Shown piece by piece: positions 44,927 through 53,746 of a stretch of 64,000 bases of DNA. Position numbers and translations under genes: made by a program. Source of the stretch: Nonlabens antarcticus (GTDB taxonomy: Bacteria; Bacteroidota; Bacteroidia; Flavobacteriales; Flavobacteriaceae). The notes beneath the pieces were generated by a model, which was not told the DNA's origin, searched no databases, and worked only from the letters and a program-made list of their open reading frames with translations. Where the stretch lies: assembly GCF_015356755.1 (NCBI RefSeq), contig NZ_JADFCO010000066.1, positions 558,001-622,000 on the forward strand, given 5' to 3'. Position 1 is the first letter of the stretch, and every line of letters starts with the position of its first letter.

Positions 44927-47629
44927 ATGAACGAAGAAAACGAAGAATTAGAAAACCTGGACGAGGGATTTGAGGAGCAAGCGACGGAAACGATCACGAG
45001 AGTTACCGGCATGTATAAGGAATGGTTTCTAGATTATGCCAGTTATGTTATACTCGAGCGTGCAGTTCCTGCTATTGAGGATGGTTTTAAACCAGTACAA
45101 CGACGCATCATGCAATCCATGAAAGATCTGGATGATGGACGTTATAATAAGGTGGCTAATATTGTGGGGCATACCATGCAATACCACCCGCACGGTGACG
45201 CTTCCATAGGTGATGCCATGGTGCAAATAGGGCAGAAGGACCTAATTATTGATATGCAGGGAAACTGGGGTAATATTCTTACTGGAGATCCTGCAGCTGC
45301 CTCCCGTTATATCGAGGCACGATTGTCAAAATTTGCTCTAGAAGTACTTTTTAATCCTAAAATAACGGAATGGCAATCCAGTTATGATGGTCGTCGTAAG
45401 GAACCTATCAACCTACCGGTAAAATTCCCCTTGCTGCTCACACAAGGAGCTGAAGGTATAGCCGTTGGTTTAAGTACAAAAATATTACCTCACAACTTTA
45501 ACGAGATCATCGACGCGAGCGTCAAGCATCTGCAAGGCAAGCGTTTTAAGTTATTTCCAGATTTTCCAACCGGTGGTGAAGCAGATGTTTCTAACTATAA
45601 TGATGGGATGCGTGGAGGAAAAGTTCGCGTTCGAGCCAAAATGCATTCTCCAGATCGCAGTACGATTTTGATAACGGAGATTCCGTTTTCTACGACAACG
45701 AGTTCGTTAATTGATTCTATCCTCAAGGCCAACGATAAAGGCAAGATCAAGATTAAAAAAATAGAGGATAATACCGCTGCAAATGTGGAGATTCAGATCC
45801 ATCTGCCACCAGGATTATCACCAGATAAGACAATGGATGCCTTGTTTGCCTTTACAAATTGTGAGGTGAGCGTATCGCCGCTGGGTTGTGTTATTGAGGA
45901 TAATAAACCCTTATTTGTGGGCGTGTCTGAAATGTTGCGCCGCAGCACAGATCATACGGTAGATATTATACGGCAGGAGCTGCAAATCCAGCTGGACGAG
46001 GTGGAAGGGCAGTGGCACTTTGCATCGCTAGAGCGTATTTTTATTGAGAACAGAATCTACCGCGATATTGAAGAGGAAGAAACCTGGGACGGTGTTATTA
46101 ACGCCATTGACAAGGGTTTAAAACCACATATTACCCATTTAAAACGGGCAGTAACTGTGGACGATATCGTAAGATTAACGGAGATACGTATTAAGAGAAT
46201 ATCCAAATTTGATATTGGTAAAGCCCAACAAAAAATCGAGGCTTTGGAAGATCGAATCGCAGAGCTCAAGAAGAATCTTGAGAACCTGATCGAGTTTGCT
46301 ATTGCCTACTTTCAAAAGCTTCAGAAAGATTATGGAAAGGATCGCACCCGTCAGACAGAATTGAAAGCATTTGACGATATCGTGGCTTCTAAGGTGATAA
46401 TCCGCAATACAAAGCTATATGTCAACCGTGAGGAAGGTTTTGTGGGGACAAGCTTGAAGAAGGACGAATATGTAGGCGATTGCTCTGACATTGATGATGT
46501 GATCGTTTTCACGAAAAACGGGACGATGATGGTTTCTAAGGTAGATGCTAAAACTTTCGTAGGCAAAGGTATTCTGCACGTTGCTATCTGGAAAAAGAAG
46601 GATAAGCGTACCATTTATAATTTGATTTATCGAGACGGAAAAAGTGGACCGAGTTATGTCAAGCGTTTTGCGGTGACCAGTATGACAAGAGATAAGGAAT
46701 ACAGTGTAGGATATGGAACGGCTGGCAGCAGCGTACTTTATTTCAGCAATAATCCTAATGGGGAGGCAGAAATCGTGACTATAAACTTACGCCAACAAGG
46801 AAGCATTAAGAAGTTAAAATGGGATTTAAATTTCTCTGATATTTCCATTAAAGGAAGGTCGAGTAAAGGAAATCTCGTCACAAAATATAACATTAAAAAG
46901 GTGGAACTTAAGGAAGAGGGCGTGAGTACGCTAAAACCTAGGAAGATCTGGTTTGATGATATTGTCCGCCGTATAAATGTGGATGGACGTGGTGATTTAC
47001 TGGGTGAATTTAAAGGTGAGGATCGGTTGTTAATTGTGAATCAAAAAGGAATCGCTAAAACAGTGATTCCAGAAGTAACTGCCAGATTTGACGAGGACAT
47101 GATAATCTTGGAAAAATGGATACCGAATAAACCTATTAGTGCTATTTATTTTAACGGTGAAAAAGAATTGTTTTACGTGAAGCGTTTCTTAATTGAAAAC
47201 GAAGACCGGGACGAACTCTTTATTTCTGAACATGAGAAATCCTATTTGGAAATTATTTCTACATCCCACAGACCAGTTGCCGAAATTGTTTACAGTAAAC
47301 CACGAGGTAAGGATCAACCACCCAATGAGACATTAGAAATTGAAGAGTTTATTAGCATTAAAGGCATAGCTGCACAAGGAAACATGCTGACAAAGGATAA
47401 GGTTAAGCAAATCAATTTGCTGGACCCATTACCTTATGATGAGCCAGATGTGGAAGAGGTTGAAGTGGTGGAAGAAGGTGTTGATTCCGCCATGAATGTT
47501 ACGGAAGACTCTAAATCTACAGAGGAACAAGTTCAAACCGAAAATAAAAATCAAAGCAAATATCAAGAAGATTCAGAGGATGATTCAAACTCCCAATCAG
47601 ACGAGAAGGGACAAGGGAGTTTGTTTTAA
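44927..47629 (+). CDS. parC: DNA topoisomerase IV subunit A
   Basis: 900 residues. Winged-helix and tower motifs: YASYVILERAVPAIEDGFKPVQRR, HPHGDASIGDAMV, and the catalytic AAASRYIEARL (Arg 127, Tyr 128). Beta-pinwheel blades follow in the C-terminal part, with no typical GyrA box (QxxGGKG), consistent with ParC rather than GyrA. The last 60 residues are strongly acidic (EVEEVEVVEEG, EDSEDDSNSQSDEKG), an unusual tail. It forms the DNA-cleaving heterotetramer with ParE for decatenation of chromosomes. Confidence 0.95.
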   Translation: MNEENEELENLDEGFEEQATETITRVTGMYKEWFLDYASYVILERAVPAIEDGFKPVQRRIMQSMKDLDDGRYNKVANIVGHTMQYHPHGDASIGDAMVQIGQKDLIIDMQGNWGNILTGDPAAASRYIEARLSKFALEVLFNPKITEWQSSYDGRRKEPINLPVKFPLLLTQGAEGIAVGLSTKILPHNFNEIIDASVKHLQGKRFKLFPDFPTGGEADVSNYNDGMRGGKVRVRAKMHSPDRSTILITEIPFSTTTSSLIDSILKANDKGKIKIKKIEDNTAANVEIQIHLPPGLSPDKTMDALFAFTNCEVSVSPLGCVIEDNKPLFVGVSEMLRRSTDHTVDIIRQELQIQLDEVEGQWHFASLERIFIENRIYRDIEEEETWDGVINAIDKGLKPHITHLKRAVTVDDIVRLTEIRIKRISKFDIGKAQQKIEALEDRIAELKKNLENLIEFAIAYFQKLQKDYGKDRTRQTELKAFDDIVASKVIIRNTKLYVNREEGFVGTSLKKDEYVGDCSDIDDVIVFTKNGTMMVSKVDAKTFVGKGILHVAIWKKKDKRTIYNLIYRDGKSGPSYVKRFAVTSMTRDKEYSVGYGTAGSSVLYFSNNPNGEAEIVTINLRQQGSIKKLKWDLNFSDISIKGRSSKGNLVTKYNIKKVELKEEGVSTLKPRKIWFDDIVRRINVDGRGDLLGEFKGEDRLLIVNQKGIAKTVIPEVTARFDEDMIILEKWIPNKPISAIYFNGEKELFYVKRFLIENEDRDELFISEHEKSYLEIISTSHRPVAEIVYSKPRGKDQPPNETLEIEEFISIKGIAAQGNMLTKDKVKQINLLDPLPYDEPDVEEVEVVEEGVDSAMNVTEDSKSTEEQVQTENKNQSKYQEDSEDDSNSQSDEKGQGSLF

Positions 47630-47963
47630 AAACTAGAAGAGTTCCTGAAAGATTGGTCTCTCCATTTATAGCGATGCGATTAGAAGTGGTTTAAGCTACG
47701 GTGATGTTAATTCGGTTTAGATCAAGAATGGAGTTTTGTGGAACTTAAAGCAATCCTTCTCTAGAGCTATTGCTTTGGATTCACTTTTTCTATTTTTAGG
47801 AAAAGAGCTTTTTAGATCAATAATCAATTTTAAATTTTGTTGTCTAGAATTCTACATCTTATGTGTTTGAATCATTGTAATTTCTCTAGAAGCACAGTTT
47901 GTTCGTAAGACAGATTTAATAAAGGAATATTTACTTTTGCGGAAGTAAAATAATTACGAATCA
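47630..47963. other. Intergenic region parC to mscL, 334 bp
   Basis: No open frame. It contains the -7 element of mscL (47932-47939) near its right end and nothing else I can support. Confidence 0.5.
47932..47939 (+). promoter_or_regulatory. -7 element of mscL
   Basis: TACTTTTG is a perfect TAnnTTTG, 24 bp before the ATG at 47964. The nearest upstream TTTG (47898-47901) is 30 bp away, longer than the usual 17-23, so the -33 element is weak or different. Confidence 0.55.
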
Positions 47964-48401
47964 ATGGGAATACTCAAGGAGTTCAAAGAATTTGCAGTCA
48001 AGGGAAACATGATCGATATGGCTGTTGGAATCATAATCGGTACCGCGTTTAATAATGTTGTAAAAACCATGGTCGATAAAGTTGTAATGCCTCCACTCAC
48101 AATTTTGACTAACGGAATTAATTTTGCCGATCGTAAATGGGTCATTCGTGAAGCAGTCGCAGGAATGGAGGGTGATTTTGGAAATGAGATTGCTATAGGT
48201 TACGGCGAGCTTATACAAGTGACTATAGATTTCTTAATTATAGGTTTTACTGTATTTGTAGTCATCAAATTGATGAACAGTCTGCGCAATAAAGCGCAGG
48301 ACCCCAAGGATACAGAAGAAGTTACTCCTAAAGATATTGAATTACTCAACGATCTTAAAGAGTTGATGCAAGAGCAAAATAGGATACTTTCAAAAAAATA
48401 A
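47964..48401 (+). CDS. mscL: Large-conductance mechanosensitive channel
   Basis: 145 residues. LKEFKEFAVKGNMIDMAVGIIIGTAFNNVV is the N-terminal amphipathic helix and TM1 with the pore glycine pattern. PPLTILTNGINFADRKWVI is the periplasmic loop, and VTIDFLIIGFTVFVVIKLMN is TM2. KDIELLNDLKELMQEQNRIL is the C-terminal helical bundle. It opens on hypo-osmotic stress to release solutes. The periplasmic loop is slightly longer than in E. coli. Confidence 0.96.
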   Translation: MGILKEFKEFAVKGNMIDMAVGIIIGTAFNNVVKTMVDKVVMPPLTILTNGINFADRKWVIREAVAGMEGDFGNEIAIGYGELIQVTIDFLIIGFTVFVVIKLMNSLRNKAQDPKDTEEVTPKDIELLNDLKELMQEQNRILSKK

Positions 48402-48945
48402 ACAAGCTTTGATTCTGTAGATATCAATTAGATTTCTTGATGCTTTGTCTAGTTTTTGTTTCCCTGCAGCAGTTTTATTTTAAAATACCCACGTTAGTAT
48501 AAAATAATTTTACGATTAATTAAACTTTCCAGCTTTCTATGGGTCATAGATATAGAAACATCTGAGAAGTGTTTTTTAGCCAAAATACTTCTTGATAATA
48601 TAGATTTTTCATTATTAGATTTATTTGAACAGCCTTTAAAAGCGCCAGAGAAAAACTCCGGCGCTTTTTTCATTTACCACTTTAGATTTTATTTAAAATG
48701 TAATTGGGACACAGATTTAAATAAATAACTCATATCAAACCATTTCAAAGGAATAGTTTATAATGTTCTTATCCTAAGTAATAGGTATCGTAAAGGCTAT
48801 AAATGATAAATAGATCCTTTTTAAACGATAAGAAGATTCCACCATAAGAATAGACTGTGTGGAAAATTATTGAGCGTTGTAGGATTATTTGAAATTTACT
48901 TTAGCAGTATTTTCTCTAAATATAAAAAGCCTTAATTCTTGTCCA
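48402..48945. other. Intergenic region with an orphan terminator, 544 bp
   Basis: Convergent end of mscL and a minus-strand lipoprotein gene. It contains a terminator-like hairpin (48641-48670) far from any gene end and a single CTTTAGATTTT plus ATTTAAAATGT pair (48680-48701) that is not before a gene and is probably chance. No open frame. Confidence 0.45.
48641..48670 (+). terminator. Terminator-like hairpin 240 bp downstream of mscL
   Basis: AGCGCCAGAG, loop AAAAA, CTCCGGCGCT (one bulge), then six T. It is too far from mscL to be its ordinary terminator, unless mscL has a long 3' UTR; it could end a small RNA. Confidence 0.7.
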
Positions 48946-49329
48946 TTAGTCATTTATCTTTTTTGCCTCACCACGATATATTTGATCGCGTCCAGATTGT
49001 GTGAATTCGAAAGTATACGAATCCTCAGTCGTGTTCAATATTTTAAAAAGATAAGCACGACTGTCGGCATTTGTTTTTGGATCGATGGGAATAACCCGCC
49101 ATTCACAATCGTTTACCCATTCTACTTTTGATGTATCTACTTGATCCTCAAAATATTCTATTTGAATGGCCTCAGTGCGAACAAATTTAGTTGTCAGTAA
49201 TTTACCGCCAGACTCTTGTTCCCATACAAAGGTTCCTGTTCTGAAATTATCACAATCTCTAACGTTATTATATTTTTTACAACTACTAACTGCTACTACC
49301 AGCAGTATTAAAAGGAAGCATCTTGCCAT
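48946..49329 (-). CDS. Small lipoprotein (Flavobacteriaceae family)
   Basis: 127 residues from ATG 49329, chosen because MARCFLLILLVVAVSSCKK is a lipoprotein signal with Cys 17; a longer frame upstream would be hydrophilic and overlaps the neighbouring gene. The mature part CDNFRTGTFVWEQESGGKLLTTKFVRTEAIQIEYFEDQVDTSKVEWVNDCEWRV (given here in pieces: NFRTGTFVWE, VEWVNDCEWR, TYTFEFTQSG) matches a conserved family of beta-rich lipoproteins that carry a misleading topoisomerase IV annotation in databases. Function unknown; it has no similarity to topoisomerases. Confidence 0.78.
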   Translation of the reverse strand: MARCFLLILLVVAVSSCKKYNNVRDCDNFRTGTFVWEQESGGKLLTTKFVRTEAIQIEYFEDQVDTSKVEWVNDCEWRVIPIDPKTNADSRAYLFKILNTTEDSYTFEFTQSGRDQIYRGEAKKIND

Positions 49330-49906
49330 AATTATTCTTAAATATGATATATAATATGATGTAAACAAACATGTGAAGCAAAACGAGTGCGATAAACGCG
49401 TACACTGGAACACCTAGGATTTGATAAGGCCAGCTGTAACTCCAAACATCCATGTTGATCGCTACCATTTCTCCAAAAGCAGGAATGGTAAGCGTTAAAA
49501 AGATCATTAACATGATCCGTCTTAAGCGGCTAGGATTTTTTAGATAAGGTAAGATTTTATATTCCAACCTGTATAATAAATAGAAGGCAAGCATCCAGGC
49601 AAATGGCAACCATGCCGGTAATATACTATCAATATGGTAGTATTGCCAGTGATCGTTGGAAACACCCCAGTACTCTGCTATAATACCAAGCAGGCCTGTC
49701 AAAATCATTCCTACAACGGGAATCCAGTTACGGCCCGTTTTACTTTTAAATAGTGTTTTGTAAAAGACATATATGATGAGGGCTAAAAACACCACAGCCA
49801 AAATATAAGGCTGTGATTTTAATAAACCTATAATTACTCCCGCTAAAGATACCGCAGCTACCATCTTTAAGTATTCTAATATGACTTTACTAGTAGACGT
49901 AAACAT
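49286..49906 (-). CDS. Polytopic membrane protein, unknown function
   Basis: 206 residues with about six membrane helices (for example GVIIGLLKSQPYILAVVFLA, WIPVVGMILTGLLGIIAEYW and VYAFIALVLLHMFVYIILYI). The central motif LGIIAEYWGVSNDHWQYYHI contains conserved-looking Trp, His and acidic residues near the membrane face. It resembles the carotenoid-biosynthesis/DUF type of membrane proteins, but I cannot assign it. Its 3' end overlaps the start of the small lipoprotein gene by 44 bp, indicating one operon. Confidence 0.72.
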   Translation of the reverse strand: MFTSTSKVILEYLKMVAAVSLAGVIIGLLKSQPYILAVVFLALIIYVFYKTLFKSKTGRNWIPVVGMILTGLLGIIAEYWGVSNDHWQYYHIDSILPAWLPFAWMLAFYLLYRLEYKILPYLKNPSRLRRIMLMIFLTLTIPAFGEMVAINMDVWSYSWPYQILGVPVYAFIALVLLHMFVYIILYIIFKNNYGKMLPFNTAGSSS

Positions 49907-50027
49907 GTTGAAATAATTGCAGTGTAAAAATAATGTTTTGAAAGATCATTTTACCAACTAGAGAAGTAGGATAAATAATGCTTTCGAACTTTATTAAGAA
50001 CAAAGGCGATCGGATTTCTAAAAACCA

Positions 50028-50483
50028 CTATCTATCAAAAGATTCAAAAGTTCCATCTTCATAAAACAAAATAACCTTTGTTATATTTTTCCCTTTTTTA
50101 TTAGGCGAGGTTGCAGTTAATTTTGAATCAATATCCTGTGCATTGGGTATGTGTTCTGGTACAGGTTTAATGCTTTCCTGTTCTGATTGGAAGATAGGAT
50201 TTGGTTTCGGTTGCTTTGAAGAACTTACGCTCGTTTTTTGATCACTCTCCACAATTGTTTTCGGGTAGGTGCCTTTACCGTTAAGAAACCAGTATAAATC
50301 AACATCTGAAAATTGCTTTAAAACAGAAAGGACAAAGTCGAGACTGGGCTTGTTCCTTCCGGAAAGTAAGTGCGAGATAGAACTGCGACCTACGCCTACG
50401 AGATCTGCAAAACTTGAAGCATTTAAGTCGTGCCGCTCCATGATTTGCACTAAACGTTTAGAAAAATCATCAGAATTTACCAT
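50028..50483 (-). CDS. XRE-family helix-turn-helix regulator
   Basis: 151 residues. The HTH_3 domain is near 8-65: LVQIMERHDLNASSFADLVGVGRSSISHLLSGRNKPSLDFV. A proline/serine-rich linker (about 75-120) and a short C-terminal element VILFYEDGTFESF, common to Bacteroidota XRE proteins, complete it. It is divergent from the M14 peptidase gene. Five 16-bp near-palindromes (GTTTACA-N2-TGTAAAC) in the 289-bp region between them, one overlapping its own start codon, suggest it represses itself and the peptidase unit. Confidence 0.88.
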   Translation of the reverse strand: MVNSDDFSKRLVQIMERHDLNASSFADLVGVGRSSISHLLSGRNKPSLDFVLSVLKQFSDVDLYWFLNGKGTYPKTIVESDQKTSVSSSKQPKPNPIFQSEQESIKPVPEHIPNAQDIDSKLTATSPNKKGKNITKVILFYEDGTFESFDR

Positions 50484-50533
50484 TATACAAATGTAAACAA
50501 AACAAGTGATTTTTAATGTTTATAAATGTAAAC
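50483..50533. promoter_or_regulatory. Operator-like sites 1 and 2, next to the XRE gene
   Basis: TTATACAAATGTAAAC (50483-50498), overlapping the regulator start codon, and GTTTATAAATGTAAAC (50518-50533). Both fit GTTTACA-N2-TGTAAAC with three or two differences. Centres are 35 bp apart. Confidence 0.65.
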
Positions 50534-50706
50534 AATTCCAATATGATTTCAATTAATATTCTTAATTCGCAAGGTTTAATATTATCCTTTTGTTTAGTTA
50601 AAAGCATATAAATATTTGATAAATAATACTTTGTATAATTAAATAGCCAAAGCAGGTTTAAATGATGAGGATCTTTCAATTATGATCTGAAATGCAACGT
50701 TCTTTT

Positions 50707-50780
50707 GTTTACAGCGATAAACATTGAGGAAGAAACGAGCGTTTACAGATGTAAACATTTGATAGTTTACAATTGTCAAC
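50707..50780. promoter_or_regulatory. Operator-like sites 3, 4 and 5, next to the peptidase gene
   Basis: GTTTACAGCGATAAAC (50707-50722), GTTTACAGATGTAAAC (50741-50756, perfect 7-bp arms) and GTTTACAATTGTCAAC (50765-50780). They are spaced 34 and 24 bp apart, upstream of the M14 peptidase start at 50830. Confidence 0.7.
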
Positions 50781-50829
50781 TAAAGTTAGACTTGGTTCTA
50801 GTCGTATATTATATACTAAATTTGTTCTT

Positions 50830-51948
50830 ATGATGAATGAACCTATTGCCACATTAGAGCCCTTAAGTCGCTACTTCACTTATACTGCATTTGAGGAACA
50901 TTTCATGGCCGCTGTTAAGGCGTTACCACCAGATCAATATGCGTTTTCTTTTTTAGGGTCTTCTGTAGATAATCAATCCATTTATGGACTAAGGTTAGGA
51001 CATGGAGCATTCAAAATTTTAGCTTGGTCTCAAATGCATGGTAATGAATCAACGTCGACTAGAGCTATTATTGATTTGCTACATTCAAAGGATTTATTTC
51101 AAGCACTAAAGAATATATCATTATATATTATTCCCGTTTTAAATCCGGATGGTCTCAGTAGTTGGTCACGGTTTAATTCGAATGGTATTGACTTAAATCG
51201 TGACGCTGTCAATTTGAGTCAGCCAGAAAGTGTAATTCTAAAAGAGGTAATCGATTTTTATGAACCTGATCTTGCATTAAACCTTCACGGACAGCGAACT
51301 TTTTATGGTATCGCAGGGAGTGTGTTACCTGCGCAACTATCATTTCTTACTCCCGCCGCTGATGTTTCCAAGGGTGTGAACGCATCACGGTTGAAATCAA
51401 TGGCGCTCATAAATAATATAGTTAAAACAGTGAAACCTCAAATGCAAACTGCTATTGCACGCTATGACGATTCTTTTAACGTCAACTGCTGGGGTGACTA
51501 TTGTCAATCTGTAGGAATACCCACATTGCTATTTGAAGCCGGTCATGCTGGCGATGATTATGCAAGGGATGAAGTAAAGACTTTAATTATCTCTAGTCTG
51601 AAATCGGTTTTTACAAACTGTTCTAAAGATGAGGAAATAGAAGAGGAGGTAACCTTAAATCAATATTTGGAAATTCCTGAGATAGCACGCAATTATTGTG
51701 ATATTTTGATCAGAAATGCTCCTTCTGTTAAAGGAAATAGAGATTTAGCAATTATGTATCATGAGCAGATTGAAGATTCACAATTGCATTTTATACCTAT
51801 GTTGTTTGCCGTTAACGATTCTACTATAATATATGGGCATAGGATGATAGACTTAAAAACAGATCTCCATTATTCCAATGATCTTGAAGTTCATGAAAAT
51901 ATGACAGTCACATCTGCATCATTGAAAATCGGAGCATTTATTAAATAA
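50830..51948 (+). CDS. M14-family zinc carboxypeptidase-like protein
   Basis: 372 residues from ATG 50830. A TTG at 50773 lies in operator site 5, so it is an unlikely start. Zinc ligands: SQMHGNESTSTRAIIDL (HxxE) and DLALNLHGQR (third His). IIPVLNPDG and SNGIDLNRDAVNLSQPE are the substrate-binding segments, and FEAGHAGDDYARDE holds the catalytic Glu region. It has no signal peptide, so it seems cytoplasmic, unlike secreted M14 enzymes; it may cleave peptides or amide conjugates. The Lrp regulator gene follows 68 bp downstream. Confidence 0.87.
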   Translation: MMNEPIATLEPLSRYFTYTAFEEHFMAAVKALPPDQYAFSFLGSSVDNQSIYGLRLGHGAFKILAWSQMHGNESTSTRAIIDLLHSKDLFQALKNISLYIIPVLNPDGLSSWSRFNSNGIDLNRDAVNLSQPESVILKEVIDFYEPDLALNLHGQRTFYGIAGSVLPAQLSFLTPAADVSKGVNASRLKSMALINNIVKTVKPQMQTAIARYDDSFNVNCWGDYCQSVGIPTLLFEAGHAGDDYARDEVKTLIISSLKSVFTNCSKDEEIEEEVTLNQYLEIPEIARNYCDILIRNAPSVKGNRDLAIMYHEQIEDSQLHFIPMLFAVNDSTIIYGHRMIDLKTDLHYSNDLEVHENMTVTSASLKIGAFIK

Positions 51949-52016
51949 TCAATATATCTATACAATTACTAGGAAAATATTAGTGGAATCTGTTATTTTG
52001 TATTAAAATCTATAAA

Positions 52017-52493
52017 ATGAGAGCTAAGATTGATGATATTGATAAGCAAATTCTTGATGTGCTTATTGAAAATACAAGAACCCCCTTTACAGATATCGCA
52101 AAACGTCTCAATATTTCTGCGGGAACAGTTCACGTTAGGGTAAAAAAAATGGAGGAATCAGGAATTATTAGTGGATCTTCATTAACAGTAGATTACCAGC
52201 AATTGGGCTATAACTTCATTGCGTACATAGGTGTCTATTTAGAAAAAACAAGTCAAACCCAATTCGTTTTAGGCCGCATTTCAGAAATTCCCTACGTCAC
52301 GGTCGCTCATATTACTACAGGTAAATTCAATATTTTTTGTAAAATCAGGGCAAAAGATACTACCCACGCAAAAAAAATAATTTTTCAACTGGATGATATT
52401 GATGGTGTAAGTCGTACAGAAACTATGATTAGTCTTGAAGAGAGCATCAACGATAAAAAGAGATTGCTTCATAAGGTTTTTCAAGATTTGTAA
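52017..52493 (+). CDS. Lrp/AsnC-family transcriptional regulator
   Basis: 158 residues. N-terminal winged helix DDIDKQILDVLIENTRTPFTDIAKRLNISAGTVHVRVKKMEE is followed by the RAM ligand-binding domain (YIGVYLEKTSQTQFVLGRIS, VAHITTGKFNIFCKIRAKD). Lrp proteins sense amino acids. The stop codon overlaps the start of the DinB gene (TAATG), so both are co-translated. It follows the M14 peptidase gene, which would release amino acids, suggesting a link. Confidence 0.93.
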   Translation: MRAKIDDIDKQILDVLIENTRTPFTDIAKRLNISAGTVHVRVKKMEESGIISGSSLTVDYQQLGYNFIAYIGVYLEKTSQTQFVLGRISEIPYVTVAHITTGKFNIFCKIRAKDTTHAKKIIFQLDDIDGVSRTETMISLEESINDKKRLLHKVFQDL

Positions 52494-53008
52494 TGGTATT
52501 TCGTAGAGACTTGCGTCCAGCAGAATACGCCGCCTATTATGAGCCATATTTAAATCTTCTCAAGCAAGAAAGTGAGATGATGTCAACCTTTCAAGACTCT
52601 TTAGACTCAATCCTTGAAAGAGTCGAGAGCATACAGAAGCCATTTGATTACCGCTATGAAGCTAATAAATGGAGTATAGGCCAGCTTTTGCAGCATTGCT
52701 TGGACACAGAACGCGTTTTTGCGTACCGTGCCTTATCCTTTATGCGTGGTGATACAGCGGCACTTCCCGGGTTTGATCAAGATATTTATAGCACTGGTTT
52801 GAGGGATTTCGCTTTCGCAAAAGCGAATTTAATTACATCCATACAGGTAGTCCGAGCTTCAACAATAGATTTATTTGCAAACGCAGCTCCCGAAAATCTG
52901 GATAAATTAGGAGTGGCTAGTGAAAATATTATGTCAGTTCGAGCCATTCCATTTGTGATCTGTGGACACTGGAAACATCATCTTAATATTTTACATGAAA
53001 GATATTAA
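52493..53008 (+). CDS. DinB-family (DfsB-like) protein
   Basis: 171 residues, four-helix bundle. WSIGQLLQHCLDTERVFAYRALSFMRGD carries the first conserved His, and FVICGHWKHHLNILHERY ends with the HxxxH pair typical of DinB metal-binding proteins. Members are thiol transferases or hydrolases of unknown substrate. A degenerate palindrome copy encodes DFAFAKANL between helices 2 and 3. Confidence 0.9.
   Translation: MVFRRDLRPAEYAAYYEPYLNLLKQESEMMSTFQDSLDSILERVESIQKPFDYRYEANKWSIGQLLQHCLDTERVFAYRALSFMRGDTAALPGFDQDIYSTGLRDFAFAKANLITSIQVVRASTIDLFANAAPENLDKLGVASENIMSVRAIPFVICGHWKHHLNILHERY
52808..52827. repeat. Genome palindrome copy 11 (one mismatch, in DinB gene)
   Basis: TTCGCTTTCGCAAAAGCGAA; the central G is A. 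It encodes F-A-F-A-K-A-N. Confidence 0.92.
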
Positions 53009-53125
53009 CTCGTTTTAAGAGTTTTCTTACATTTTTATCATCTCATATGGTTTCCTTTATGATTAGTTAACCATACATATATGAGTAAATTCTTGATCTT
53101 TGAAACGAACAAAAAAACAATAATT

Positions 53126-53674
53126 ATGAACAAGAATGTAGCAATATTAGCAACTAACGGATTTGAAGAAAGCGAATTAGTAAGTCCTAAAAAAGCTTTA
53201 GAAGATGCTGGAGCAACAGTTCATATCGTTAGTCCCGAGAAAGGAGAAATTAAAGCGTGGAAGGATGGAAACTGGTCGAACTCTTACAAAGTAGATAAAC
53301 ATATAAGTGAGGTATCTGTAAATGATTACAACGCGTTAATGTTACCAGGAGGAGTTATCAATCCTGATAAATTAAGAACAGATAAAGCATCCGTCGATTT
53401 TATCAAGGCATTTTTTGAGCACAAAAAGCCAGTTAGTGCTATCTGTCACGGACCACAGTCATTAATAGAAGCAGATGTGGTTAAGGGTAGAAAAATGACA
53501 TCTTACCATTCTATACGCAAGGATTTAGAAAATGCGGGAGCGCAATGGGAAGATAAAGAAGTAGTTTGTGATCAAGGTTTTGTAACTAGTAGAACTCCAG
53601 ATGATCTTCCAGCCTTCAATAAAAAAATGATTGAAGAGTTGAAAGAAGGAAAGCACGATAGACAACACGCCTAG
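53126..53674 (+). CDS. PfpI/DJ-1 family protein (type 1 glutamine amidotransferase-like)
   Basis: 182 residues from ATG 53126, chosen because NKNVAILATNGFEESELV is the canonical family start, while an upstream ATG at 53081 adds 15 residues over a GATCTTTG promoter-like element. The nucleophile is C107 in SAICHGPQSL, with E15/E16 and the following His. YNALMLPGGV is the conserved oxyanion strand. Family members are glyoxalase-III, deglycase or protease-like; the exact activity is not determinable. It ends before a strong bidirectional terminator shared with dnaN. Confidence 0.93.
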   Translation: MNKNVAILATNGFEESELVSPKKALEDAGATVHIVSPEKGEIKAWKDGNWSNSYKVDKHISEVSVNDYNALMLPGGVINPDKLRTDKASVDFIKAFFEHKKPVSAICHGPQSLIEADVVKGRKMTSYHSIRKDLENAGAQWEDKEVVCDQGFVTSRTPDDLPAFNKKMIEELKEGKHDRQHA

Positions 53675-53689
53675 TATCAATTAATATAT

Positions 53690-53724
53690 AAAATGCCCGT
53701 TCAGAATTTCTGAACGGGCATTTT
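53690..53724. terminator. Bidirectional terminator between PfpI-type gene and dnaN
   Basis: Arms AAAATGCCCGTTCAGAA and TTCTGAACGGGCATTTT are exact reverse complements around one T. A/T runs flank both ends, so it can serve both convergent genes. Confidence 0.92.
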
Positions 53725-53746
53725 AAGTTATTTATCTATTTATAAT

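Noticed and set aside
48680-48701. CTTTAGATTTT plus ATTTAAAATGT, resembling the regulon box
   Set aside because: No gene starts downstream on that strand within range and the sequence is generally AT-rich, so it is taken as a chance match.
48946-49329. Topoisomerase IV-like label for the small lipoprotein
   Set aside because: The sequence is a 127-residue lipoprotein with no topoisomerase motif; the real topoisomerase IV genes are at 40503 and 44927.
50773-50829. TTG start for the M14 peptidase
   Set aside because: It lies in operator-like site 5 and the added residues have no family similarity.
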